NCBI RefSeq assembly: GCF_017643905.1
Contig: NZ_JAEPMO010000014.1
Coordinates: forward strand, 1 to 44,245
Length of the DNA stretch: 44,245 nt
Direction of reading: 5' to 3'
Source: Marivita sp.
GTDB lineage: Bacteria; Pseudomonadota; Alphaproteobacteria; Rhodobacterales; Rhodobacteraceae
Part shown: positions 14,469-23,440 of the stretch, in pieces
Layout of the letters: each line of letters starts with the position of its first letter
Position numbering within the stretch: the stretch's first letter is position 1
Notes under the pieces: generated by a model
Told to the model about the DNA's origin: nothing
Database searches by the model: none
What the model saw: the letters and a program-made list of their open reading frames with translations, nothing else
Made by a program: the position numbers and the translations under genes

Positions 14469-17197
14469 ACGCCGTTGAAATCGAACAAGCCGTTTCCGAA
14501 CTCGCCGAGCAGCCTTTTGACGCGGCCGAGTTCCCCTATGCCTTCCTCATGGCCTTCGGAAACAAGGACACGACGATCAAGCGCCTGCGTACCGGCGCGT
14601 CGAACAAATCCGACCTCGGCGGCGTCCTGCAGACCAACAACATCCACCTTGCGACCTGCGCCCCGGGCGACATAGCGGCGACCCTGACCGCCCTGCGCGA
14701 CAGCCCTGCCACCACCCGCGCAAAGGCGAAGTTCATCCTCGCCACCGATGGCATCGACCTCGAGGCCGAGGATATCACCACAGGCGAAACCATCGCCTGC
14801 CGCTACACCGATTTCCCCGACCATTTCGGCTTCTTCCTGCCGCTCGCCGGCATCTCCACTGTCAAGCAGATCCGCGAAAGCGCCTTCGACATCCGCGCGA
14901 CCAGCCGTCTCAACAGGCTCTATGTCGAACTGATCAAGGACAACCCCGACTGGGGAGTGGCCTCCAAACGCCACGACATGAACCATTTCATGGCGCGGCT
15001 GATCTTCTGCTTCTTCGCCGAAGACACCGACATCTTTGTCAGCGACAACCTGTTCACCGCCACCATCGACCAGATGGCCAACCGCGACGGGTCCAACACA
15101 CATCAGGTCATCGGCGAGATTTTCCGTGCGATGAACACGCCCATCGCCAAGCGCGCCGAGGCCAGGCTGCCCCGTTGGGCCGATGCCTTTCCTTACGTGA
15201 ACGGCGGGCTGTTCTCGGGCAGTACCGATGTGCCGCGCTTTTCCAAGATCGCGCAGCGCTATCTCTCCCATATCGGCAGCCTCGATTGGACGCAGATCAA
15301 CCCCGACATCTTCGGGTCCATGATCCAGGCCGTCGCGGATGAGGAGGAACGCTCGGTCCTCGGCATGCACTACACCTCGGTGCCGAACATCCTGAAGGTG
15401 TTGAACCCGCTCTTTCTCGATGACCTGCGCGCCGAACTGGAGGCGGCGGGCGACAACGCGCGCAAGCTGGCCAATCTGCGGGCACGCATGGCCAAGATCC
15501 GCGTCTTTGATCCCGCCTGCGGGTCGGGCAACTTCCTTGTCATCGCCTACAAGGAAATGCGCAGCATCGAGTATGAGATCAACAAGCGGCGGGGCGAGCC
15601 GCAGCGGCGCACCGACATTCCCCTGACCAACTATCGCGGGATCGAACTGCGGGATTTCTCGGCCGAGATCGCGCGGCTGGCGCTGATCATCGCGGAATAC
15701 CAATGCGACGTGACCTATCGCGGCCAGAAAGAGGCGCTGGCCGAATTCCTGCCGCTGGACGCGCAGAACTGGATCACCTGCGGCAACGCCCTGCGGCTGG
15801 ACTGGCTGTCGGTCTGCCCGCCCACGGGGACGGGGGTGAAGTTCCAGGCCGACGACCTGTTCATGCCGCCGCTGGATCAGGCGCAGATCGATTTCGCGAA
15901 CGAGGGGGGCGAGACCTATATTTGCGGGAACCCGCCTTACGTAGGCGACAAATATCAGAGCTTGGAGCACAAGAGCGACCTAGCCAATCTGGCAGTTGGC
16001 ATGAAGAATGCAAAAGCTGTCGACTATGTCGTTGGCTGGATTTGGAAAGCATCAGAATACATCAAACACGTAGATGGTTTATTTGCATTTGTGACTACAA
16101 ATTCCATATGTCAGGGGGTGCAAGTCCCCATAATTTGGCCTCCAGTTTTCAAAAATGGTCAAGAAATTTTCTTTGCACATCGGAGCTTCTACTGGTCGAA
16201 CAACGCCAGCAACAATGCCAATGTGATTTGTGTAATTGTTGGAGTTGCGCCAAAGGGAAATGCGAATTCTCCCAAGAAAATCTATGATGATTGCCATCAA
16301 ACTGTCGCAGAGAACATAAACGCCTATCTCGTTGATGGGCCGAGTGTTATTGTGCAGAAGCACGCCGAACCTGTTAATGGTCTTCCAGAGATGGTTGCAG
16401 GTAATATTCCCCGTGACCTCGGGAATTTCATGTTGGATCCAGAAGCCAAGATTCAACTTTTGAGCGAATATCAAGAGGCCCAGCCGCTAATAAGAAAGAT
16501 ACAAGGCTCCAAGGAATTTATTAATGGAATCGAGCGTTACTGCTTATGGATTGGTGACGATCAGGTGCCTCTAGCACAATCAATACCACCTATCCTAGAG
16601 AGGCTTGATCGGGTTAAAGAATATAGGCGAACAGGGAGTGAGCGCGGAAAGCTCGGTTATGCTACGCCGCATCGTTTTGAGCGGCGGATTTTGGGAAAGA
16701 CTTCAACTATTATCGTCCCAAGAGTGTCGTCAGAACGCCGCGAGTATCTTCCTGCGGGCCTTCTAGAGCCTGACATTATTATTTCGGATGCGGCGCAGGC
16801 TGTCTATGACGCTCCCTTGTATGTGTTCGCTGTTCTACAGACAAGATTGCACACAGCATGGGTCAAGTTGACAGCTGGCCGAATGAAGTCTGACTTCCGG
16901 TATTCGTCTGGGGTTTGTTACAATGCCTTCCCGGTCCCGAAACTGACCGAAAAGAACCGCGCCGATCTGACGGCGGCGGCAGAAGGCATCCTTCTGGCCC
17001 GCGAGGCGCATTTCCCCGCCACTATCGCCGACCTCTACGACCCCGAAAAAATGCCCGCCAACCTGCGCGCTGCGCATGACCACAACGACGAGGTGCTGGA
17101 ACGCATCTACATCGGCCGCCGCTTCCGCAACGACACCGAACGGCTGGAAAAACTGTTCGAGATGTACACGAAGATGACGACAAAGGTAAGCGCATGA
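14465..17197 (+). CDS. MmeI-like adenine-specific DNA methyltransferase
   Basis: The 910-residue product has an N-terminal MmeI_N-like domain (about 1-130), a helical spacer (about 140-320), and an N6-adenine methyltransferase core with motif I FDPACGSGNFLV (348-359) and motif IV NPPY (489-492). The target-recognition domain spans about 495-820, followed by a C-terminal helical cap. I do not see the D-x(n)-E-x-K endonuclease motif that MmeI-type IIG enzymes carry N-terminally, so it probably only methylates, with cleavage supplied by downstream proteins. The ATG at 14465 is set by the 4-nt overlap with the toxin gene and matches the family N-terminus. DNA encoding the target-recognition part is visibly AT-rich compared with both ends, suggesting domain replacement. 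The nuclease gene starts within its stop. Confidence 0.88.
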   Translation: MNAVEIEQAVSELAEQPFDAAEFPYAFLMAFGNKDTTIKRLRTGASNKSDLGGVLQTNNIHLATCAPGDIAATLTALRDSPATTRAKAKFILATDGIDLEAEDITTGETIACRYTDFPDHFGFFLPLAGISTVKQIRESAFDIRATSRLNRLYVELIKDNPDWGVASKRHDMNHFMARLIFCFFAEDTDIFVSDNLFTATIDQMANRDGSNTHQVIGEIFRAMNTPIAKRAEARLPRWADAFPYVNGGLFSGSTDVPRFSKIAQRYLSHIGSLDWTQINPDIFGSMIQAVADEEERSVLGMHYTSVPNILKVLNPLFLDDLRAELEAAGDNARKLANLRARMAKIRVFDPACGSGNFLVIAYKEMRSIEYEINKRRGEPQRRTDIPLTNYRGIELRDFSAEIARLALIIAEYQCDVTYRGQKEALAEFLPLDAQNWITCGNALRLDWLSVCPPTGTGVKFQADDLFMPPLDQAQIDFANEGGETYICGNPPYVGDKYQSLEHKSDLANLAVGMKNAKAVDYVVGWIWKASEYIKHVDGLFAFVTTNSICQGVQVPIIWPPVFKNGQEIFFAHRSFYWSNNASNNANVICVIVGVAPKGNANSPKKIYDDCHQTVAENINAYLVDGPSVIVQKHAEPVNGLPEMVAGNIPRDLGNFMLDPEAKIQLLSEYQEAQPLIRKIQGSKEFINGIERYCLWIGDDQVPLAQSIPPILERLDRVKEYRRTGSERGKLGYATPHRFERRILGKTSTIIVPRVSSERREYLPAGLLEPDIIISDAAQAVYDAPLYVFAVLQTRLHTAWVKLTAGRMKSDFRYSSGVCYNAFPVPKLTEKNRADLTAAAEGILLAREAHFPATIADLYDPEKMPANLRAAHDHNDEVLERIYIGRRFRNDTERLEKLFEMYTKMTTKVSA

Positions 17198-18519
17198 ATA
17201 AGAATGCAGACCCTAACAACGCCACGCCGGGTGACTTCGAAGCCTTGTTCGTGAACAACCGTGAGCTTGATCGAATTTCAGCTTACCTTAACCGCTTCAA
17301 TCCAATTCGCGTTATGCGCATGCAATCCATGGAGATACGGCATTCTGCGATACTTGCATGGTTGCTAGACCCAACTGAAAACCATGGTTTCGATGACGAA
17401 TTCCTACGCGCATTTCTGGCGCAAGCACTTGTTGGATCAAAGAACGCAAAATTATCGGCATTAGACGTCTCTCAAGCAGATCTGCGAGATGCCGAAATTC
17501 AGCGCGAAAAGCGCGACATGGATATTTTTGTTATTTCGCCCTCGCAAGGCTGGGCGTTCGTTATCGAGAATAAGTTTCATAGCAAGCAGAGCGACGGACA
17601 GCTTTCCAAATATCTTGAGCGCGCGAAAAAAGATGCAATGGATGCTGGTAAGGCTTTCACCCACCAAGGTATTTTTCTCACACTGCACGATGAAGCGCCT
17701 AACGACGATGCAGCGGATCAGTATGTTGCTCTGAAATATTCAGAGATATGCGAAATCCTTTCTTCAGTTATGACGGCACGTGAAGGCAGGATGGGCGGCG
17801 AGGTTCGGCAGTTCCTCGAACACTATTTGGATGTTATAAGAGAGGCTACTGATATGAGTGACGATCAGAAGGTCATGGCCAACATCGCGCGACAGCTCTA
17901 CCGAACACACAAAAAGGCCCTCGATTTCATCATGGAGCACGGCGTTTCAACGGAATTCATGGTCGCTGCAGAGATCGTATTTGGAGAAAACCTGGAATAC
18001 GGTGATAAGCTACCTGTTCACGGTTTAGACGCTAGCGTCATGTATCATTCACAAAACCAACGTATATTCAGCTTCCTGCCCACAACCTGGTTGGATGCAT
18101 TGGGTGATGAAACAAGTAAGCCGTGGATAGGCTGCGAAAATTGGTGGGCCGGCTTTCCAGTCATATGCTGGCTACAGTTGAACACTAAACCTGATGGCGT
18201 GCAGGGCGGCCTTTTTCTCTATGCCGAAGTTGGACCTCTTGCCGACGCGGAGGCCCGAACCGACCTAATCGAAAGCATAAAGCATTGTGCACAAGGCAGA
18301 ACCAAGGATCGCATCAAGTTTCGCGCTGATGCCACCAAGCCGGGTGCGAAATATTCGAAGTTTTTCAATCGCAACAACACCACGATAGAGGACATCAGCG
18401 ACGCAGAGGCTATCGCAAAGGGGATGAAAAAACTGATCAAGGAATTTAACCCTGTCTTTGATAATGTCGCGAACAGCCTAAAAGAATATTCGAGTCGTAG
18501 GGGCGATCAAGATGGCTGA
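17194..18519 (+). CDS. PD-(D/E)XK (PDDEXK_4-type) nuclease
   Basis: The 441-residue product has an N-terminal EIRHSAILAWLLDPTENHG motif (about 47-65) typical of PDDEXK_4 proteins, followed by the nuclease core: Asp110 (KRDMDIFV), Glu125-x-Lys127 (VIENKFHS) and Gln136 (GQLSKYL). The rest is a long C-terminal domain of unknown fold, probably for specificity or partner binding. Catalytic residues are complete. It starts in the methyltransferase stop codon (ATGA) and overlaps the helicase gene by 8 nt. The gene is AT-richer than its neighbours. In this context it is the likely cleavage subunit of a restriction-like complex; that role is inferred. Confidence 0.82.
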   Translation: MNKNADPNNATPGDFEALFVNNRELDRISAYLNRFNPIRVMRMQSMEIRHSAILAWLLDPTENHGFDDEFLRAFLAQALVGSKNAKLSALDVSQADLRDAEIQREKRDMDIFVISPSQGWAFVIENKFHSKQSDGQLSKYLERAKKDAMDAGKAFTHQGIFLTLHDEAPNDDAADQYVALKYSEICEILSSVMTAREGRMGGEVRQFLEHYLDVIREATDMSDDQKVMANIARQLYRTHKKALDFIMEHGVSTEFMVAAEIVFGENLEYGDKLPVHGLDASVMYHSQNQRIFSFLPTTWLDALGDETSKPWIGCENWWAGFPVICWLQLNTKPDGVQGGLFLYAEVGPLADAEARTDLIESIKHCAQGRTKDRIKFRADATKPGAKYSKFFNRNNTTIEDISDAEAIAKGMKKLIKEFNPVFDNVANSLKEYSSRRGDQDG

Positions 18520-20566
18520 CACGTCTAGCGTACCTTCCGTCTCCGTCAAATACGCCGCCAATGGCAGCTCGACCAAGTCGAACGAGTTGGGCATGCGGGC
18601 GATGCAGGAACGCGCCTATGAGAAGCGCGGCGAGCAATACCTGCTGATCAAGTCGCCCCCCGCTTCGGGCAAATCCCGGGCGCTCATGTTCATCGCGCTC
18701 GACAAGCTGCATAATCAGGGCCTGCGTCAGGCCATAGTCGTAGTACCGGAAAAGTCCATCGGGTCCAGCTTCAACGACGAGCCGTTGAGCAAGTACGGCT
18801 TCTGGACCGACTGGACCGTCCAGCCGCAATGGAACCTGTGCAATGCCCCCGGCGGAGATGACGGCAAGGTCGGAGCCGTCGGCAAGTTCCTGGCCAGCGG
18901 CGACAAGGTGCTAGTCTGCACCCATGCCACTTTCCGCTTCGCCGTGGACAAGTTCGGGATCGAGGCTTTTGACGATCGCCTGATCGCCGTGGACGAATTC
19001 CACCACGTCTCGGCCAACCCGGACAATAAGCTGGGCACGCACCTGGGCGCACTGGTCGCGCGCGACAAGGTGCATCTGGTCGCCATGACCGGATCGTATT
19101 TCCGCGGAGATGCCGAGGCCGTTCTGTCGCCCGAGGACGAGGCGCGGTTCGATACAGTGACCTACACCTATTACGAGCAGCTGAACGGCTACAAATACCT
19201 TAAGTCGCTCGACATCGGGTATTTCTTTTATTCCGGGTCCTATGCGGACGACATCCTCAAGGTGCTGGACCCAGCCGAGAAGACGATCCTGCACATCCCT
19301 AACGTGAACTCACGCGAGAGCACGAAGGACAAGCATCGCGAGGTCGAGCACATCATCGACGCTCTGGGTGACTGGCAGGGCACCGACCCCGCCACCGGGT
19401 TTCAACTGGTCAAGACGCCTGAGGGGCGTGTGCTGCGCATCGCCGATCTGGTGGATGATGAACCGGCCAAGCGGGACAAGGTCTCCGCTGCGCTGAAGGA
19501 CCCCGCGCAGAAGAACAACCGCGACCATGTCGACATCATCATCGCCCTGGGGATGGCGAAGGAAGGGTTCGACTGGATCTGGTGCGAACACGCCCTGACG
19601 GTCGGCTATCGCGCCAGCCTGACCGAGATCGTCCAGATCATCGGCCGCGCCACCCGCGATGCCGAGGGCAAGACGCGCGCGCGCTTCACCAACCTGATCG
19701 CGGAGCCCGACGCCGCGGCCGAGGCCGTGACCGAGGCGGTCAACGACACGCTGAAAGCGATCGCCGCGAGCCTGCTGATGGAGCAGGTTCTTGCCCCACG
19801 TTTCAACTTCACGCCCAAGACCGTGAAAAGTGGCCCTGTCGAAGGGTTCGATTACGGCGAGGGCGGCTATGATCCGAACAAGGAGAACGTCGGCTTCAAC
19901 GAGGCCAGCGGGCAGTTCCAGATCGAGATCAAGGGCCTGGTAGAGCCCAAGAGCAAGGAAGCCAAGCGCATCTGCCAGGAAGACCTCAACGAGGTGATCA
20001 CCGCTTTCGTTCAGGACAAGACCACGATCGAGCGGGGCCTCTTCGATGAGGAACTGGTACCCGAGGAACTGACGCAGGTTCGCATGGGCAAGATCGTCGG
20101 AGCAAAGTTCCCGGAGCTGGATGCCGAGGATCAGGAAGCCGTGCGGCAGCATGCGGTGGCCGCGCTCAACCTGACCCAGAAGGCGAAGGAGATCGCTCTG
20201 TCGAGCAGCGATGACATACAGACCACGGGAAACACAGCCTTGATCGACGGGGTGCGCAAATTCGCAATGGACGTGCGTGAACTCGACATTGACTTGATCG
20301 ACCGGATCAACCCCTTCGGCGAAGCCTACTCGATCCTGGCAAAGACGATGAGCGAGGAGAGCCTTCGGCAGGTACAGGCCGTGATCTCGGCGAAAAAGGT
20401 GCAACTGTCCTCGGACGAGGCGCGTGATCTGGCGAAGCGCGCTGTCAAGTTCAAGCAGGAGCGGGGCCGATTGCCTTCCATCACATCGCTTGATCCGTGG
20501 GAGAAGAAAATGGCCGAAGGTGTGGCCTATCTCGCGCGCATGAAGCAGGAGGCTGCCAATGGCTAA
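18512..20566 (+). CDS. SF2 (DEAD/DEAH-type) helicase
   Basis: The 684-residue product has Walker A SPPASGKS (48-55), a DEFH box in LIAVDEFHHVS (161-164), motif III TGS (193-195) and motif VI QIIGRATRD (375-383). These motifs form both RecA-like lobes of an SF2 helicase or translocase. About 280 C-terminal residues follow, mostly helical and acidic. Such helicases provide ATP-driven DNA translocation in type I/III restriction and related defence systems. It overlaps the nuclease by 8 nt and the GIY-YIG gene by 8 nt. It carries no nuclease domain itself, so it is expected to work with the PD-(D/E)XK and/or GIY-YIG products. Confidence 0.88.
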   Translation: MADTSSVPSVSVKYAANGSSTKSNELGMRAMQERAYEKRGEQYLLIKSPPASGKSRALMFIALDKLHNQGLRQAIVVVPEKSIGSSFNDEPLSKYGFWTDWTVQPQWNLCNAPGGDDGKVGAVGKFLASGDKVLVCTHATFRFAVDKFGIEAFDDRLIAVDEFHHVSANPDNKLGTHLGALVARDKVHLVAMTGSYFRGDAEAVLSPEDEARFDTVTYTYYEQLNGYKYLKSLDIGYFFYSGSYADDILKVLDPAEKTILHIPNVNSRESTKDKHREVEHIIDALGDWQGTDPATGFQLVKTPEGRVLRIADLVDDEPAKRDKVSAALKDPAQKNNRDHVDIIIALGMAKEGFDWIWCEHALTVGYRASLTEIVQIIGRATRDAEGKTRARFTNLIAEPDAAAEAVTEAVNDTLKAIAASLLMEQVLAPRFNFTPKTVKSGPVEGFDYGEGGYDPNKENVGFNEASGQFQIEIKGLVEPKSKEAKRICQEDLNEVITAFVQDKTTIERGLFDEELVPEELTQVRMGKIVGAKFPELDAEDQEAVRQHAVAALNLTQKAKEIALSSSDDIQTTGNTALIDGVRKFAMDVRELDIDLIDRINPFGEAYSILAKTMSEESLRQVQAVISAKKVQLSSDEARDLAKRAVKFKQERGRLPSITSLDPWEKKMAEGVAYLARMKQEAANG

Positions 20567-21752
20567 GGGTTTCACTGATGAGGACGACGCTCTTCTCGCT
20601 GAGCTTGGCGTCGAGGTCGAGGTCAAGAAGCAGCTCAGCCGCACACCACGCGAAGAGCGCATCATCGCAGGCTTTGAGGAAATTTTGCGATTTGCAGAGG
20701 AGCATGGTCGGCCTCCCCAGCACGGGGAGGATCGTGATATCTTTGAACGCCTCTACGCCGTGCGTCTTGATCGGATACGCGAATTGCAGGAGTGCCGCGA
20801 CCTCCTTGCACCACTGGACGAGCAAGGTCTCCTTGCAAAAACCTCTGCGCCCTTAGCGGGGGACGCCGATGATCTAGATGACGACGCACTCCTCGCTGAA
20901 CTGGGCGTAGAAGTTGCCACGTCACCACTCACAGAGTTGAAGCATGTCCGGTCGACAGCTGAGAAAAAGGCCGCCGATGAAGTGGCGAACCGAGAGAAAT
21001 GCGAGGATTTCGCGACGTTCAAGCCCTTGTTCGAGCAGGTCCAGAAAGAGATGGATAGCGGCTTGCGCGAGACCCGACCGTTCGAGATGAAGGCCGAGAT
21101 CGAAAAAGGACGCTTCTTCATCGTCAGTGGACAGAAAGCTTATGTCGCGGCCAAGGGCGAAACAATCACCAATGAACAAGGCCGCACGGATGCACGTCTG
21201 AGGGTCATTTTCGACAACGGCACGGAAAGCAACATGCTGATGCGCTCGCTTCAGCGCGCTTTGAACAAGGACGACGCCGGACGCCGGATCACAGACCCAT
21301 CAGCAGGGCCGCTCTTTTCGGATCAGACAATCGACGGAGACGAGGCAAGCGGGACGATTTATGTGCTGCGCAGCAAATCCGATCATCCACTTGTCGCCGA
21401 GAACCGCGACCTCGTACACAAGATCGGCGTCACAAATATGAGTGTTGAAAAGCGGATCGCTGGCGCCCAGCTACAGCCAACGTTTCTCATGGCGAATGTA
21501 GAGGTGGTGGCAACCTATGAGCTCTACAATATCAACAGGACAAAGCTGGAGAATTTGATCCATCGGATTTTCGAGCCCGCGCGCCTCGAGATCGAGATCA
21601 TGGATCGTTTTGGGAGACCTGTTCTGCCGCGCGAATGGTTTCTTGTTCCACTCTTCGCGGTCAACGAGGCCGTCGAAAAGATAAAGGAAGGGTCTATCGC
21701 GAACTACCTGTACGATCCGAGGCAGGCAAAGCTGGTCAAGCGCGCGGTATGA
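20559..21752 (+). CDS. GIY-YIG (T5orf172-type) nuclease with duplicated N-terminal motif
   Basis: The 397-residue product has a C-terminal GIY-YIG domain of the T5orf172 type: GTIYVL (265-270), HKIGVT (287-292), Arg299 and catalytic-type Glu331 (TKLENLIH). The N-terminal region carries two copies of DDALLAELGVEV (9-20 and 108-119), possibly docking motifs. ATG at 20559 has AGGAGG 6 nt upstream and lies inside the helicase stop. It is the last gene of the operon. It could be a second nuclease, a nicking partner or a regulator of cleavage. No terminator follows directly. Confidence 0.82.
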   Translation: MAKGFTDEDDALLAELGVEVEVKKQLSRTPREERIIAGFEEILRFAEEHGRPPQHGEDRDIFERLYAVRLDRIRELQECRDLLAPLDEQGLLAKTSAPLAGDADDLDDDALLAELGVEVATSPLTELKHVRSTAEKKAADEVANREKCEDFATFKPLFEQVQKEMDSGLRETRPFEMKAEIEKGRFFIVSGQKAYVAAKGETITNEQGRTDARLRVIFDNGTESNMLMRSLQRALNKDDAGRRITDPSAGPLFSDQTIDGDEASGTIYVLRSKSDHPLVAENRDLVHKIGVTNMSVEKRIAGAQLQPTFLMANVEVVATYELYNINRTKLENLIHRIFEPARLEIEIMDRFGRPVLPREWFLVPLFAVNEAVEKIKEGSIANYLYDPRQAKLVKRAV

Positions 21753-21837
21753 CCCCCTCCCATGGTTCCTCCCTGGCCCTTTGCGTATACGGGGGGGCGC
21801 AGCGCGCAAGTTTTCTAGCGTCTGGCCTTTTCACCGG

Positions 21838-21990
21838 GGAATCCACCGGGAAGCCAGTACTTTCGTGACGCGCAAAAACCTGACTCATTATCAAAGGGTT
21901 ACGCATCCCAGAGCCCTTTCAGGTGGATTCCACTGAGGAATCCAAGGAAGCCACCTTTCGTGGAATCCACCCGTCCCTTTAGGAAGCCAT
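21838..21990. repeat. Composite GGAATCCA / GGAAGCC repeats and dyads
   Basis: In this non-coding gap GGAATCCA occurs at 21838, 21937 and 21962, each followed by GGAAGCC (21850, 21946, 21982). An inverted copy TGGATTCC at 21924 makes a palindrome with the second one (arms 21924-21931 and 21937-21944). GTGGATTCCAC (21923-21933) and GTGGAATCCAC (21960-21970) are also mutual inverted repeats. Position between the cargo operon and the packaging genes makes it a candidate cos/pac, regulatory or recombination region. The rest of 21753-22177 shows no gene. Confidence 0.55.
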
Positions 21991-22058
21991 TGATTCAAAA
22001 CAGAAAACGGATTGACATTTCTAGCCCCCTTGACCTATCAAGGAAACATCGAAGATTT

Positions 22059-22095
22059 GCGCCCGGAGGAGACCCTCGCGGGCGCTTTTGTTTTT
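22059..22095 (+). terminator. Intrinsic terminator
   Basis: GCGCCCG and CGGGCGC form a 7-bp stem around a 13-nt loop, followed by TTTTGTTTTT. It ends 82 nt before the ParB-methyltransferase ATG. It probably ends the upstream six-gene transcript, or a short RNA starting in the repeat region, and insulates the next operon. Confidence 0.8.
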
Positions 22096-22177
22096 CTGAC
22101 ATCGTGACTGCCGACGCGCCCGTGACCTCGGGGTTGGCTTCGGCATGCTTCGCCCCTGCCTGTGAGCTTTCCTTCCA

Positions 22178-23440
22178 ATGGATCTTGTCTTTGCGCCGCG
22201 CCAGATTGAGCTCTGGCCGATCGAGAAGCTGCGCCCCTATGCCAAGAACGCGAAGATCCATGGCGAGGCACAGGTTGCGAAGATCGCGGCCAGCATGGCG
22301 AAGTTCGGCTGGACTGTTCCTTGCCTGGTGGCCGACGACGGCGAGTTGATTGCTGGCCATGGGCGTGTGCTGGCCGCAGGGGCACTGGGCCTGACCGAAG
22401 CCCCTGTCATCCGGCTTGGCCATCTCGATGAAGCGGAACGGCGCGCTTATCGCATCGCCGATAACAAGCTGACCGAGCTTGGCGAATGGGACGAGGCGAT
22501 GCTGCGCGACGAGATCGCAGGGCTCTTGGCGGAAGACTTCGACCTCGATCTACTGGGCTTTTCGGATGAGGACCTGGATGCGCTTCTACAGGATCCAGAG
22601 ACGATGGGCGAAGACGGGGCTGTCGAAGGCGAGGATGACATCCCAGAGCCGCCGGTTAACCCGGTGTCGGTGGCGGGCGACCTTTGGCAGCTTGGATCGC
22701 ATCGGCTGATCTGTGGTGACAGCACCAGCGCCGATGTTGTTGGGCGCCTTCTCGGGAGCGTAAAGCCGCTGCTGATGGTGACTGACCCGCCCTATGGCGT
22801 GGAATACGATCCGTCCTGGCGCAACCAGGCGGGTGCCGCGAAGACGAAGCGCACCGGCAAGGTGATGAATGACGACCGCGCTGACTGGCGCGAGGCCTGG
22901 TCGCTCTTCCCGGGCGATGTCGCCTACATCTGGCACGGCGCGCTGCATGCGGCCACGGTTGCGGACAGCCTGATCGCCGCGGGCTTCGCCATCCGCTCCC
23001 AGATCATCTGGGCCAAGGATCGGCTGGTGCTCAGCCGCGGCGACTATCACTGGCAGCATGAGCCCTGCTGGTATGCGGTGCGCGCCAAGGGCAAAGGCCA
23101 CTGGGCGGGCGATCGGAAACAGACCACGCTCTGGCAGATTGCCAACAAGGATCAGGATGCAGCCACGGTTCATGGGACGCAGAAGCCGGTGGAATGCATG
23201 CGCCGCCCAATCTTGAACAACTCAAGCCCGGGCCAAGCGGTCTATGAGCCCTTCATGGGTTCTGGCACCACGCTGATCGCGGCCGAGACGACTGGGCGCC
23301 TCTGTTACGGGGTGGAGCTGAACCCGGTTTACGTTGATGTGGCCATCGAGCGCTGGCAGGCCTTCACCGGCGAAGAGGCCGTCTTGCTGGACAGCGGCGA
23401 GACCTTTGCAGCGCTCAAGTCGCAGCGGTTGGCCGCGTGA
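22178..23440 (+). CDS. ParB-N/DNA methyltransferase fusion (orphan phage MTase)
   Basis: The 420-residue product has a ParB/Srx-like domain at about 10-100 (LRPYAKNAKIHGEAQVAKIA, DGELIAGHGRVLAA), an acidic linker, then an N6A/N4C methyltransferase with motif IV DPPYG (203-207), HGTQKPVE (332-339) and motif I FMGSGTT (359-365). The order IV before I marks the beta class. Phages use such orphan enzymes to protect or mark their DNA; the ParB domain may help DNA binding. No cognate nuclease is adjacent. It is cotranscribed with the small membrane protein after it. Confidence 0.92.
   Translation: MDLVFAPRQIELWPIEKLRPYAKNAKIHGEAQVAKIAASMAKFGWTVPCLVADDGELIAGHGRVLAAGALGLTEAPVIRLGHLDEAERRAYRIADNKLTELGEWDEAMLRDEIAGLLAEDFDLDLLGFSDEDLDALLQDPETMGEDGAVEGEDDIPEPPVNPVSVAGDLWQLGSHRLICGDSTSADVVGRLLGSVKPLLMVTDPPYGVEYDPSWRNQAGAAKTKRTGKVMNDDRADWREAWSLFPGDVAYIWHGALHAATVADSLIAAGFAIRSQIIWAKDRLVLSRGDYHWQHEPCWYAVRAKGKGHWAGDRKQTTLWQIANKDQDAATVHGTQKPVECMRRPILNNSSPGQAVYEPFMGSGTTLIAAETTGRLCYGVELNPVYVDVAIERWQAFTGEEAVLLDSGETFAALKSQRLAA

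Noticed and set aside
14177-15970. 597-codon antisense frame over the PIN and methyltransferase genes
   Set aside because: Low-complexity translation rich in Arg, Gly and Val, typical of the shadow of a GC-rich gene; the sense strand carries complete domains.
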